DNA of 64,000 bases. It comes from Brachyhypopomus gauderio. Its lineage: Eukaryota > Chordata > Actinopteri > Gymnotiformes > Hypopomidae. Positions within the stretch are counted from its first letter, which is position 1; every line of letters starts with the position of its first letter. Below are positions 13,549 through 24,993 of the stretch, one piece after another. Both the position numbers and the translations under genes were made by a program. The notes beneath the pieces were generated by a model. That model did not search any database. It had not been told where the DNA came from and worked only from the letters and a program-made list of their open reading frames with translations. The DNA is taken from the NCBI RefSeq assembly GCF_052324685.1, contig NC_135225.1, positions 10,897,503 through 10,961,502 on the forward strand, read 5' to 3'.

Positions 13549-16500
13549 GGGGGGGGGGGTTGGTGCAAACGTGAGAGGGGATCTCCAAGTGAAATTTCTT
13601 GTCAACATATTAAGCTACAATGAAGTTGTCACAATTTTGGTAATTCCGTTCCCCTCCATAAGCAAAAGGTCACAAAACATATCAGAATTATATTTCTCAC
13701 ACTGCACAGGTGAACAAAACTTACACCATAACATACATGCAGGTATATTGGTAACACTACAAGTTCAATGATTCACTGACTAAACTTCAACTGTGGCCAG
13801 CAAGACTAGACAGAACCTGATATTGGCATACCAAACAATTAATGGTGCAATACGAGCTTGAGAGGAAATACAGGTGGGAGGTAGGAAAAACCAGAAAAGC
13901 AGAGCGAGAGAGAGAGATCCACTCACGGGAGTCTGGGAGGAGGAGGAGGAGGAGGAGGAGGAGGAAGGAGGCAGCAGGCTGCGCAGAGCGTCGAAAGGCT
14001 GAGGGGGGTGTTACTCACTTGGGCGCCTGAATGCCCACTCCCCCGACCGAGGCGGAGGCCTTGCGGACCAGGCGGTACTGCATCTCAGCGGCTGCCGCGC
14101 TGGAGTAGGACAGAGACTTCCCTAAGGGAGGGGGGTGGCCAGTGCGCGGCGGGTGAGTGGAGGGCGGCAGTGAAGCCTCCGTGGAGCGGGTGCGGTACGG
14201 GTACGAGGGCTGAGACGCTCCCGGGTCCGAGAGAAGCGGGGGACGGGAGAAGCGCGTGGGCCGGTGGTGGTGGTGGTGGTGGTGGTGATGGTGGTGGTGG
14301 GGGTGTGAGTCATGAAGCAGCCGCTCGCGTTCTCGCTCAGGTGGCAGGGGAGGGGAGGAGGCGGAGCCACGCAGGTACGCAGCGCGGTGCGGCGAAGCAA
14401 GCAGGGCGGAGCTAGAGGCAGAGGTCTGGTGAAGCTCCGCCTCCCGTTGGTGGGCTATTTGCGCAGATAGGAAGGGAGAGCTGTATCCCAGCACCGGTGC
14501 GCGCGAATGCCTAGGCGACAACTCTGGTCCTGCAGAATCAAAATCCGGGCTTTCGGGTGTGAGCAGGCTGTCATACGACAAGCTGCCATTACGAGGGGCT
14601 GGAGGTGGTGTCTGATTGGCTAGGCTCTTGTAGCTGGTGGAGGTGGTGGCGTCAGAGGGAGGCAGATTATGGGAGGAGCGAACACTGGAGGAATGAGAGC
14701 CACCCCCAGAGAGCACAGCGTTTTCTGAGAAGGAGGGGTAAGAGCGCCCTCCGAGGGAATAACCGGGCATTCCAGAGCCCAGAGGTGCCCCGTGGCATCC
14801 AGGGGGTCGCTCAGCACCCCCACGCTCTCCTCCCCCACCCTCACGGCCGTCTAGACTGGGCTCAGAGCGGTAGCCTGGCTGTTGACTGGACTGGAGGAGA
14901 GAGGAGGAGGACTCCTTCAGACTGTCCCCACGACTCATCTGGAGGAAGGGGGGGGGGGGGGGGGGAGGGAGAGAGAGAGGGGGGGGGGGGCGAGAGAGGG
15001 GGCGTGAGAGAGAGCGCGAGGGCAAGAGTATGGGAGAGAAGCAGAGAAGGCAATATCAAAAACAGGAACATTTAAAGTAGGGTACGAAAATGTCAAAGAG
15101 AAGGCAGGAAGGAATAAAAGCATCACCACTAGCACGGTAGTCAAAGCGGAAGCACTAGGTGTACTAAAAAAAACACAACACTGCTCTACTTGCTACAAAC
15201 TTATCCTTGGCAGCATGGGCAGGATGTGTGTCTCTTTGTTCCCTTTAACTTGTTTACTGCACTTTTGGCACATGCATTTAAATCACCTTTATAATTTCTC
15301 CAGACTCCAGTGCATTTATGTTACCGGAACACAAATGCTGCCGGTTGAACTGCCACATGGGAGAGGTTTTACTTATTCAGATTTGATGGCGCTGGTAACC
15401 TTTCTAGAATGACTGTTCAGAAACCTCCGCATCGTTTGGGTACACTGAGAGAAAATGTTAAAATGCAGGAATTTTAGGCACATCCGGCCAGGATATCTGC
15501 TGGGACACAGCAGGTGTAGGAAGCAGCAGCTTGTACAGCTAGAAGGGGCAGACGTAGGCTGACGACAGCCGTCCTGTGGATGCGGCACACGTGAATCATT
15601 TGTCATTTTGTACTGCACACCATGTTTTTCTCTGGCCTTGCCTTTAATGAACGTGTTACGGTTCTGAGCAGAGCTGGTCTCTCAGTCACCTCCAACGCTC
15701 GTCAGTGTCCAATTAACGTCAAGGACCTCTCTCTCTCTCTCTCCCCCTCTCTCTCTCTCTGCACCTGGAGGACTCCACAGGTAAATTCCAGGCAGGCACT
15801 TAATTCCAGGCACTTATCTTATAGTCAAAGCATTTAAGGAATGCGTTTATTAAACTAATATAGCAGCTAAACCCAAGGTTCAAATCCCACCCACGTCTAG
15901 TGATCAACTGAGCATCAATACAGGAGCACTAGATGAGTTGTTCCATAATTAGCTCCTCTGGAGTTTCCACTAACATAGAGGAGCATCTCCAGCCCCATGA
16001 ATCTCACAAGCAGGGATGGACAAATCATTCTTTTGATTCTTTGTCCCAGAAAACACTTTTCTGGCAAACGAGGTCAAGTTTATAACTCTGAAAAATGTCA
16101 TGATATTTATTGCGCTGGAGGACAGCCACGTGAGACTCGCGCCACAAAACGTCCTTCACACGCGGAGACACACGGAGCTGCCACTAACGGTGCATCTACA
16201 GCCACACCAGACTCCAATAGCCTCTCCAAACACGTACGGCCCATGAATACGTAGGTACGTAGCGTGAATTATTAGAAGAGGAAGGGAAGAGATATCCCAC
16301 ATTGTTTGCTAATTATGGAACAAAGCTGTCAAGCAATAAATATGAAAATGACTAAAATATGATTTGGTGCCATTTCTAATATAGTCTACCATAACCCAGC
16401 AAGCTTGCATGCCCATCTCTCTCCTGAAACTGCAATATAATGAAAATGTAGTTGAATCACTTGTTAACACTATTAAAGATAAACAAAACAAAACCACCTC

Positions 16501-17214
16501 TTCATAGGCTCTAATTAATCTCCATGAATATGCATTAATCTCCATTTGGAGGCCAGATTATGTACAACAGCTATCCTTGCAATGAACAAATGGTGTCGCT
16601 GATTAATGAGTTGTTATTTTCAGTCCATTACATTATTGAACATGGGACAGGAGTCTCAGCACATGCCAATGACATTACAAAATGCATCTATTGTGTGGGG
16701 AAAGTCTACATTATGAAGGGCTACAGACTGAAGGGGAGTTTAATGCTAGCAAGGATAATCTTTGTCTCTCAGGCTTTAGGAGCTGCAATAAGAGAAAAGC
16801 CACTAACAAACAGACACAGACAACAAATACACAGACAAATGCGCACACGCGCGCGCACGCACACATACACGGACAAATAAAACGGATGAGTACAGTGTCG
16901 ACTTACTGATACTGTTCAACTGAAAGCCACTGGGTAAATCAATTCAAAAGAAAGAAAAAATAATATAGAAATTAATAAGAAATAAATGAATAGATTAAAA
17001 TGAAGAGATTTAAAATAAAACTGGAAGTTAAAGACATGCAGTGAAGGATGAAGGAGTGTAAATATCTACATATTAAAATCAGTGCTTGTGTGCAACACCA
17101 GAGCCGGACTGCTGAAAATCCAATATCCATGCAGACAGTCACACGCAGACTTCCATAAAACTACATCTACAAACAAAATGGCATCAGTTTTCATACAAGT
17201 GTCTCTCAGACTCA

Positions 17215-17259
<45 letters not shown>

Positions 17260-17284
17260 AATGGCATCAGCCCTCATACAAGCG

Positions 17285-17315
<31 letters not shown>

Positions 17316-17889
17316 TTACCTGGTTGGCATAGGCATGCGTCAGTGCGGTGTGGTTCTTCCCTGGGCTGCTGTATGTAGGCCGGTATTTGAACATGGTGGG
17401 AGTTGGTGGAGCTTTGTTTAACAGGCTGCTCTCTGAAAGAAACACAGTGGGACACACGGTTCACACAGGCACACACGAAACCTGATTCAGTGCCCCCTCC
17501 CCCCCAAAGACATAGTTCTACAAGAAAACCCTGTTCCACCACGATCCAACTTAGCAGAGATGCTCTGGTGGACAGACATTTCTTGCATTATGTGATGATA
17601 CTGAAATGACTAGGGTCTCTCAGTCTGTTTAGAGGGAGGCAATATGCTGGTGTAACCAATTTATCGTGCAACTCAGGGACTCTTTTGGAAACAAGTTATA
17701 GCTTTACAGCATCCACTGTGATGATCAGTTGTGGTGTGTGTGTACCTTCAGAGTGTGCACTGGATCCTCTGGACAGCCCGGGGTATCTGAGCTCTGGTTT
17801 AGGAGGAGGGGGCGGCTCAGCATCTGCAGACTGACTCTCCATCATCTCCAAACTACTCTTAGACTGAGACAGTGTGTTTGTGTGTGTAC

Positions 17890-17929
<40 letters not shown>

Positions 17930-20900
17930 AGTGGGCACAGGAAGACATTGGGAGAGATTGCACAAGAGAGAGTGAGCGAGTGCGTGCAATACACTGTCAC
18001 AGAGCACGGAGGATGGTGTAAGGATGTGTGGGATTAGGCCATATCACTATTACTGATGTAAACAAGCTAGCAAGAGAAAAGGAGAGAAAATAAATAAATA
18101 AATAAATAAATAAAACTTTCAAAACTGTTTGAAACTGGTTTTGTTTAACTCTTCATAAAGCTGTCCTTTCATTTATAGTATGATAATGAAATTACTTGTG
18201 AGACCACGCAGGTGCTCCAGTAGCACTTGGTTTCTTTAAAAAAGGTTGTAATTTTTTTTACTAACCATAGGCAAACAACTGGTTAATGTGCTAGTTTTTA
18301 CATGCAAAACATGACAATAGTTTAGTTTGGGGTTGAACCGCCAGTTATCTGCAGGTACCTAACAAATGCTAACTTTATAGCTCATTTAAAAAACATCTGA
18401 TTAAAAAAAGATTTGTGTTGAAGAAACAAGAAACAAACACGTTTTAATAAAGAAGAGTAGAGTCTACAGTACATGAGTACTGGAGCACATGATTAAGTGG
18501 TAGTTTACTAAGAGAAAATGTATATATAGTGTCAATAATAATACTGCAGCTTTACAGACCTTAGAACCTAAATTCGTCTAATAAACAAACATCAATTAGA
18601 ACACAAACCTTTAATTACAATACTAAACTATAATCCATGAATAAATAATGTTGTTTTTAAATCCTAATACGAGAAAGGAACACACATCCTAGTAAGAGAA
18701 AGAAAACTGTGTGTGCGTGTGAAGATGGCCTACCCTGTGCAGGTCTCCTTGGATACCGTTGTCGAGCACCTTGGCTGCCAGCTGTGTCTCGGAGAGCTGT
18801 GGCCGGAGGAAGGGGGGCTGTAGAGACACGGTCTGAGACCTCCGTCTCCTGCCCAGGTATCTGAGCAGGAAGAGGACAGCGGTTTATACTGGGCTGTTAG
18901 CAAAGGTATTTCATTATGGTAATGCTTGGCAATATTATACACTATTGCTGCAGTAAATCTGTATGACCAAAGTAATCTGAAACCACACAGACAGGGATAT
19001 ACTACAAACGAAGGTGAACACTTGTTTTGTTTAAGAGAATTTAAGAATGTAAGAAAATAAATATCACTTTCTAATGCAAAGACCTCTGAGGGTTTAAGGT
19101 CAGTCCTCAGCTCATTGAACCTCAAGAACAGTGAGAATCACAAGCAAGTCCTGGTTTCAATTTATATAGCGCCTTATCTAGATACCCAAGGCGCTTTACA
19201 ATTGTTAACACAGCTACGTTACAGACAACCAATCACACACCGGCGAGAAGCGGCAGCCAATTGCGCACAGCGTACTCTCTACCAGGATCCACAGCCCCCT
19301 GGGGGACTGAATGGGGTGCAGGAAGGGGAGAGAGGACAGAGCACCATCCACCACTGGGCATACAAGCACACACACATTCATGCACAGACACTCAGACAAC
19401 AACTTGTTTTTTTATTGAACAGAGAGAGACACAGACACACACTCAGGGAGAGACACAGACTTAGGGAGAATTTGTCTGGGACTGCCAATTTTACCTAACC
19501 TCCATGTTTTTGGACTGTGGGAGGAAACCGGAGATCCCGGAGGAAACCCACGCAGACACAGGGAGAACATGGAAACTCCACTCAGATAGGGACTTGAACC
19601 CAAGACCCCAGTGCTGAGAGGCAAACGTGCTAACCACCAAGCCACCATGCTGCCCTGTAGTAGTTCCTGTAGTAGTTCAGGATTGACTGCAGTCCTACAA
19701 GGACCACTGGCTTATGACTCCAATGTTTAGCTATGCTGCTGGTTGTTAGACAGAGATTAGTGTTTGGATTACTGGACTGTGTTTGGATTACTGTACTGGC
19801 ACAGTCAATAAAAATCTTGCAATGAAACAGTGCAGGTCCAGGCATAACCTACGCCTACACCCTGCGCAGCTGTACACAGCACTACGAAAGGAGGCCTACA
19901 TCATTCTCAGAGATTACTTCTGTAGGGCTGTTTCCATTACGTGACAACGAAAATAACTAAAACAGCTCAGGAAAATAAGACGGTAAAGGCAGAGATATGG
20001 AGGAGTTTAAGGAGGTAAAGGAGAGGAATGGAGGAGTTTAAGGAGAGGTATGGAGGAGTTTAAGAAGATAAAGGAGAGGTATGAAGGAGTTTAAGGCGGT
20101 AAAGGAGAGGTATGGAGGAGTTTAAGGCGGTAAAGGAGAGGTATGGAGGAGTTTAAGGCGGTAAAGGAGAGGTATGGAGGAGTTTAAGGAGATAAAGGAG
20201 AGGTATGGAGGAGTTTAAGGCAGTAAAGGAGAGGTATGGAGGAGTTTAAGGAGATAAAGGAGAGGTAGAGTTCATGCCTGGGTGCCTGGGAACTGCAGAG
20301 GACCCGTGACACATTCCTCCAGCAGCCGTTAGTGAACGGGTTCACTCCTCCTCTGAACTTCCCCGTCACCTGCAGGGAGAAGAGCAGATACATTTTTAGG
20401 AACATTCTCGCTTCACTTGCTCACAGGCCCATGCACCTCTCCATGTACAAAGGGGTTTGAGCAGCCCTTAAAAAACACAAAAGCATGACCTTTCAAACCA
20501 AGTAATGGCAGAGCTCTGACAGGAAGTACAGGACATAAAGATCTGAAGATACAAACACTGGGGCTGTTAGATAAGGAAAGAATTGGATAAAAGCAGAGAA
20601 CAAGGCAATGAGGATCACAATTATATTATGCTCATCTAAAGAGGAGAGCTGAGCAGAAGATATATGAAGGGATCGTAAAACCGACGTATGAACCCATTAC
20701 TGATGGACCAGCAGACCAAACAAGAAGGTTCTAGATAAAGACAGTATATGTCACTTATGAACACACAGACAGACCCACAGAACCACCCACCTGCTCATTA
20801 GTGGTCCTGCCTCTTGCAACCAATACGATGTGGAAACCAGTAAGGCCTGCTACAGGGATGAGGAAAAGTCCAGCTACACACATCACAGCCATACTGAGCA

Positions 20901-21575
20901 AAAGAGGGTCAAGGTAATAGCATCACATAGGAACACTTCTATATTCACTAGGGCTGCGAATCTTTGGGAATCCCACGATTCGATTCAGAATCGATTCTTG
21001 GGGTCACGATTCGATTTTTTCCCGATTCTTTCAGATCCCAACGATTCAATTCAAAAACGATTATTTTCCGATTCAAAAACGATTCTCAATTCAAAACGAG
21101 CTACTTCGGTCTGCTGGCATGAAAGCAGAGTACATTTATAAAGATATTATAATTGTAAAGGTTTTATCAACATATTGCAATAATGTAAACACACAAAGGT
21201 AAATCCAAGACAACATGTCTGTTTGAGGCTGACACTCAGAACACTACATTAAACTACTAAAACTGTAGTAAAGTAAATAAAATTGGTAGGCTTAGGCTAG
21301 CTGCCAGAACTGGCCACTACTCAAAAATTTTATTATACAAAAATACTGCTCTTTCTGTAAAAACAACAAATTGCTTCATACAAGAATTAGGCTTAGACTA
21401 GTGGCCTATTTCTGAGAACATGCCACTTCCAGAAACAAAATTACACGTTTTTCCTTAACAAATGACAAAAATAAAAAATATATGAAAGTGCTTCCAAAGA
21501 TAAAAGTGCTGTTACATTAATAAAATGGGTAGGCTTACGTTAGCTGCCAGAACTTCCACTTCACAGATGAAAATT

Positions 21576-21660
<85 letters not shown>

Positions 21661-22759
21661 CTAAAAGCCGCATATATCTACTGAACTGTACATTTAACTG
21701 AACTGATCAGTTTTGTGCCTGTAGCATTTCATGTGCGACAGATTTGGCTTGTGTGTTGTGGCGAAGTCCGACTCCCCTCGTTTATCCGCATTAAGACGCT
21801 ACAGATTATATTATTTATGCATAGAAACGAAAATCAACAAGAGCTAGACTTTAATTATCCATCACAGCAAACGGCACGGCATTATCTATGTCCAAAGCCA
21901 CAGTGGCTCAAGGGTGTTAATTATTTTAAATAAAATGCACACCGGCTATACCGAAGTTCACCTCTGACCACGACTTCGCAGTATTACAGCAGTATTATGT
22001 CTAAATATCTAGTTAGGACAAAACTAGAGTGCTCAATGAACCAAGTTATTTTTATTTTAACTTTATTTTACCAGGAGTTATAATCATTGTAACTCCCGAA
22101 TATCATCGGCAGCGTCTTTATGCGTGTGCAAACGATCAAGCCCATTCTTACCCGGGCCGGGTTGACGGTAAAATCTAAAGTGTTTCCAAATGGTTGCATT
22201 CAAAGACCGCGGAGCCGTTTGGACTTCATACTTTAGCGGCGCAACAACAAATACCGTACACTACACAACCCTCTATAGCTTTACTAGCATGCCTGCACAT
22301 AGTCAAAGCTGTTGCCTTGTTTTGCCTAGCACTACGGTGGCTGAGAAGGCACACACGCACCCGAAAATAATCGATTTTAAAAAAATGAAAATCAATTCTG
22401 AATCGTTCAATGTTAGAAACACGATTCGAGCTCGAATCGATTTTTTCCTGCACCCTTAATATTCACCCCTTCTTATCAGAATGCACATGTGAATAAAAGA
22501 TGCTGCGACCACTGGCAGTTTACAGTGAAACTCAACCTCCCACCCTCGTTCACAGAAGGATACGTGACGGCGGAGTGTACTTGGTCCAGCTGCTGCGTGT
22601 GGGAGAGAACGTAGAACAGGCCGAAGAAGAACACCCCCAGGATGTGGGCGGTCAGGGAGAGCAGGAAGAGGAAAAAGTAACGGTAGTTCCTCCTACCTAT
22701 ACAGTTATTCACCCACGGACAGTGGTGATCAAAATCCTACACACAGACACACACAGGGG

Positions 22760-22790
<31 letters not shown>

Positions 22791-24815
22791 CAAACTTTAT
22801 AGTGATATATATATAGTGCAGAGCAGCAGCCTGATTACACTAATGCAGCTGCTTGACCTTGCCTGACCCCTGATCTATGAGCCTGAGAGCAAAGGAAGTG
22901 GGCGTGTCTGCATGTGCTTATGGGCGCATCCATACCTCCACACAGTTGTCACACACCGAGCAGTGTGAGCAGCGCGGAGGTCTGTAGAATCGACAGGTGG
23001 AGCACCACTTCATGCGCACCTGTATGCCCCGAATCTCCACGGTCTTATACAGGGGAGCACGGAAATCATCCTCCTTATCCTCATCTTCCTCGGCTACAAC
23101 ACAAAGACAGCGTTAAACACATTTGTGATTATGCTGGACGGGTGTTCCACCATAAACAAACAGCCCCCCTCCCCCAATACAGCGGACAAGTGTACATAAT
23201 ATTCCGACAGTAATGGTTTGCCTACCTCTAGGGAAGATGCCAGGGTCCATGAATGTGGCCATACAAAAGTTGGCCAACACAAAAAGGAAGATGATGCCAT
23301 TATATATTGGCACAGCAACTGAAAACTGCTCTGAAAGCCACGGGCACCTGGGATACCAAAAGAAAAGGAAAGCTGTTCAAAGACATTAACAGACTTAGCT
23401 GAGCACTTATAAGCTGACTTATCCCGATGTGCAGGAATCCTGATACAGGTAAAGGCTAGGTTATCCTGGGCTAGGTTATCCTGGGGAATGGAATCATATT
23501 TAGCTATGCCTTGCCTTCTCCAACACCAAAACCAGATGCATAGCCACAAAGGACAGAGGGAAGAATAATAAGACATTAAAACAAAGTATCATAATGTATT
23601 CATCTGAATGTGCACCAACAATGGAATGTTACAACTAACTATAAAGGTTCATAATATTATCCAGTAATAAATTACTATACACTAGTCATAGCAATGAGAA
23701 AAGCTACTATTAAAATCATTTGGGGTTATACCAAATAGCCACATTTTATTCAAATCATGTTAAAATATGCGGTTAGTTAAGATAGTTAAGGTTACAAATA
23801 ATCAGAACTGAAAGGAAGTGAGAGCAGAGATCAACACACCATTCAGCATTGTGGTGTGAACGGATGGACAATATGACCAAGTAATCACAATATTTGATGC
23901 CCTGTACAACACTATATTTGGTTTCTCTTAGGTTTCCTAAAAACTCACAAAGACTAAGCCAACCTCAAAATGCAATAATAAACAACAGACACATTTTGCT
24001 AAACATTTATCCTTTTAAAGAACCCACTGAGTACTGGGACAACAGACACAAGGACATATAAACAGTTACAAACAGGAATGTGTCGGTTACCAGTGCTAAT
24101 GATTATTCCGATGTCTGAAACATCATGGGTACTTTCACATTGGGTCTAAATGTATTAGCTAGGCCAGAAAACAACCCTAAAACGGAACAGAGCAACAGGT
24201 CTGAGGCTGATCTGGTACGTCTAACTGAAGGAAAGTGAACATCATGGTGGAGGGAAGGAGACTCTGGGAATTCTTCATCCTGCCTACGAGCACAAATACG
24301 GGAACGCAAGTGGATTTTAATGTTTATTATTATTATTATTTTTTTAATGCTTTCAGGCACAGATACACATTATATTCATTTTCTGTGCATTTTAACAATG
24401 AACTTCTTAATTCTGAGATGGCTGTAAATGTGCTCAGGTCCGCGTTTTGATATCCGTGCCTTCCAGCTGACGTCAGCCATGATCCCATGATTGCAAACCA
24501 AGTCCACCTGCTGTTCTAACATCTAATTTTAGTGAAAGCAAATCCCATTGGGAAGCTGATGAAAATAGCTGATAATGTATCCGACCAGGCAGTTTTCTTT
24601 AGGACATGAACATAAAAATGGATGGTATGTGTGTGTGTGGGATTATGCGCACATACTCACGTGAAGCAGAAGAAGAGTGTAGTTGCTCCCACTAAGAAGG
24701 CCGTGGCTGCAGACACTGGAACATAGCGACTAGGTCGAAGAGGGCGGGATGGAGCAGTGGGGTGTGGTGGGGAGACGGGGCCAGACACACCCCCACTCTT
24801 ACTGCTGCTCGGCAT
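13243..24815 (-). CDS. zdhhc5: Palmitoyltransferase ZDHHC5
   Basis: Eleven coding exons on the minus strand: 24815-24661, 23347-23226, 23093-22936, 22736-22564, 20893-20791, 20369-20278, 18860-18734, 17863-17746, 17432-17320, 14938-14019 and 13474-13243. The joined 2313 nt encode 770 residues (human 715) with no phase conflict. The enzyme transfers palmitate to cysteines of plasma-membrane proteins. Features in order: a Pro/Ser-rich N-terminus, two membrane segments, DPGIFP, the zinc-binding cysteine-rich domain [19 protein letters not shown], the catalytic DHHC with Cys near residue 151, two more membrane segments, and TTNEQ (the TTxE motif). The long cytosolic tail has [28 protein letters not shown] and [17 protein letters not shown], all typical of ZDHHC5 rather than ZDHHC8. 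It ends in the PDZ ligand EISV. A 12-His run near residue 600 is unusual. One intron appears to use a GC donor at 20277-20276. Confidence 0.96.
13485..13560. repeat. (GA)n microsatellite with poly-G tail
   Basis: About 30 GA units are followed by a G run. On the minus strand it is a CT tract lying just upstream of the acceptor of the last zdhhc5 coding exon. Confidence 0.97.
14262..14306 (-). repeat. zdhhc5: His-codon repeat inside zdhhc5
   Basis: The trinucleotide run (CAC/CAT on the minus strand) encodes 12 consecutive histidines in the cytosolic tail, between LLHDSHP and RPTRF. It is in frame and flanked by tail sequence. Confidence 0.93.
14944..14998. repeat. Poly-G / GA-rich tract at a zdhhc5 acceptor
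   Basis: Two long G runs are separated by a GA-rich stretch. On the minus strand this is a C/T tract ending in TTCCTCCAG, the acceptor of the 920-nt exon. Confidence 0.95.
17217..17315. repeat. Two (CA)n arrays with a repeated flank
   Basis: CA arrays at about 17217-17257 and 17293-17315 are joined by a near repeat of AAATGGCATCAG plus a TCTCTC stretch, which points to a local duplication. The donor of a zdhhc5 exon lies beside the second array. Confidence 0.9.
17894..17927. repeat. (GA)n microsatellite
   Basis: About 17 GA units lie about 30 bp upstream (minus-strand sense) of the zdhhc5 exon 17863-17746. Confidence 0.95.
18087..18114. repeat. (AAAT)n microsatellite
   Basis: Six to seven tetranucleotide units in the zdhhc5 intron between exons 18860-18734 and 17863-17746. 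Confidence 0.9.
19150..19656 (-). mobile_element. tRNA-derived SINE-like repeat, composite
   Basis: On the minus strand from about 19656 the sequence reads GGCAGCATGGTGGCTTGGTG and then TTAGCACG, resembling an RNA polymerase III A box. GGGTTCAAGTCCC follows near 19600-19588, resembling a B box. The next block (GTTTCCATGTTCTCCCTGTG and TCCGGTTTCCTCCCACAGTC) is a very common fish repeat. The 19150-19490 part holds TATATAGCGCCTTATCTAG and CCAAGGCGCTTTACAATTG, also repeat-like, and may be a second element. It sits in a zdhhc5 intron. Confidence 0.75.
19981..20268. repeat. 31-bp purine-rich minisatellite
   Basis: About nine imperfect copies of a unit containing GGTAAAGGAGAGGTATGGAG and GAGTTTAAGG. 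The array is entirely intronic and stops about 10 bp from the apparent donor of the zdhhc5 exon 20369-20278. Confidence 0.95.
20949..22458. mobile_element. Non-autonomous hAT-type DNA transposon with 8-bp target duplication
   Basis: The ends are TAGGGCTGCGAATC (left) and GTGCAGGAAAAAATCG-type sequence (right, reverse complement starting TAAGGGTGCAG). An exact 8-bp duplication ATATTCAC flanks it at 20941-20948 and 22459-22466. Both ends carry repeated ATTCGATT/AATCGATT words. No transposase frame is present. The interior has a TA/CA microsatellite at 21574-21653. It is inserted in the zdhhc5 intron between exons 22736-22564 and 20893-20791. Confidence 0.9.
22758..22788. repeat. (GA)n microsatellite
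   Basis: A short GA array just upstream (minus-strand sense) of the exon that encodes the catalytic DHHC motif of zdhhc5. Confidence 0.95.
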
Positions 24816-24993
24816 TACCCAGGGAACACCAGGGGATCCACCACAGAAAATCTGCCCTCGTGTGCAAGTGTGTGTATGTAAGGAACAGCGGGAGACTAAG
24901 GAAGGAGTGGTAGTTCTTTTCTCCCCTGGTTTAAGTTAAAGAAATGCCACAGCCTCTGCATACTTTCAGCAGAAAGGTTCAACAGGTAAAAAG
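24816..24993 (-). other. zdhhc5: 5' UTR part of the zdhhc5 start exon
   Basis: On the minus strand a long T-rich tract ends in TTTTTCTCAG, giving a good acceptor with the exon starting at 24993. The exon would contain 178 nt of leader before ATG 24815. This is a splice-signal inference without transcript evidence. Confidence 0.6.

Noticed and set aside
14008..15075. Plus-strand frames opposite the large zdhhc5 exon
   Set aside because: They are antisense shadows of a GC-rich coding exon.
19981..20268. CRISPR-like regular spacing
   Set aside because: The units are head-to-tail with no unique spacers, in a vertebrate intron. It is a minisatellite.
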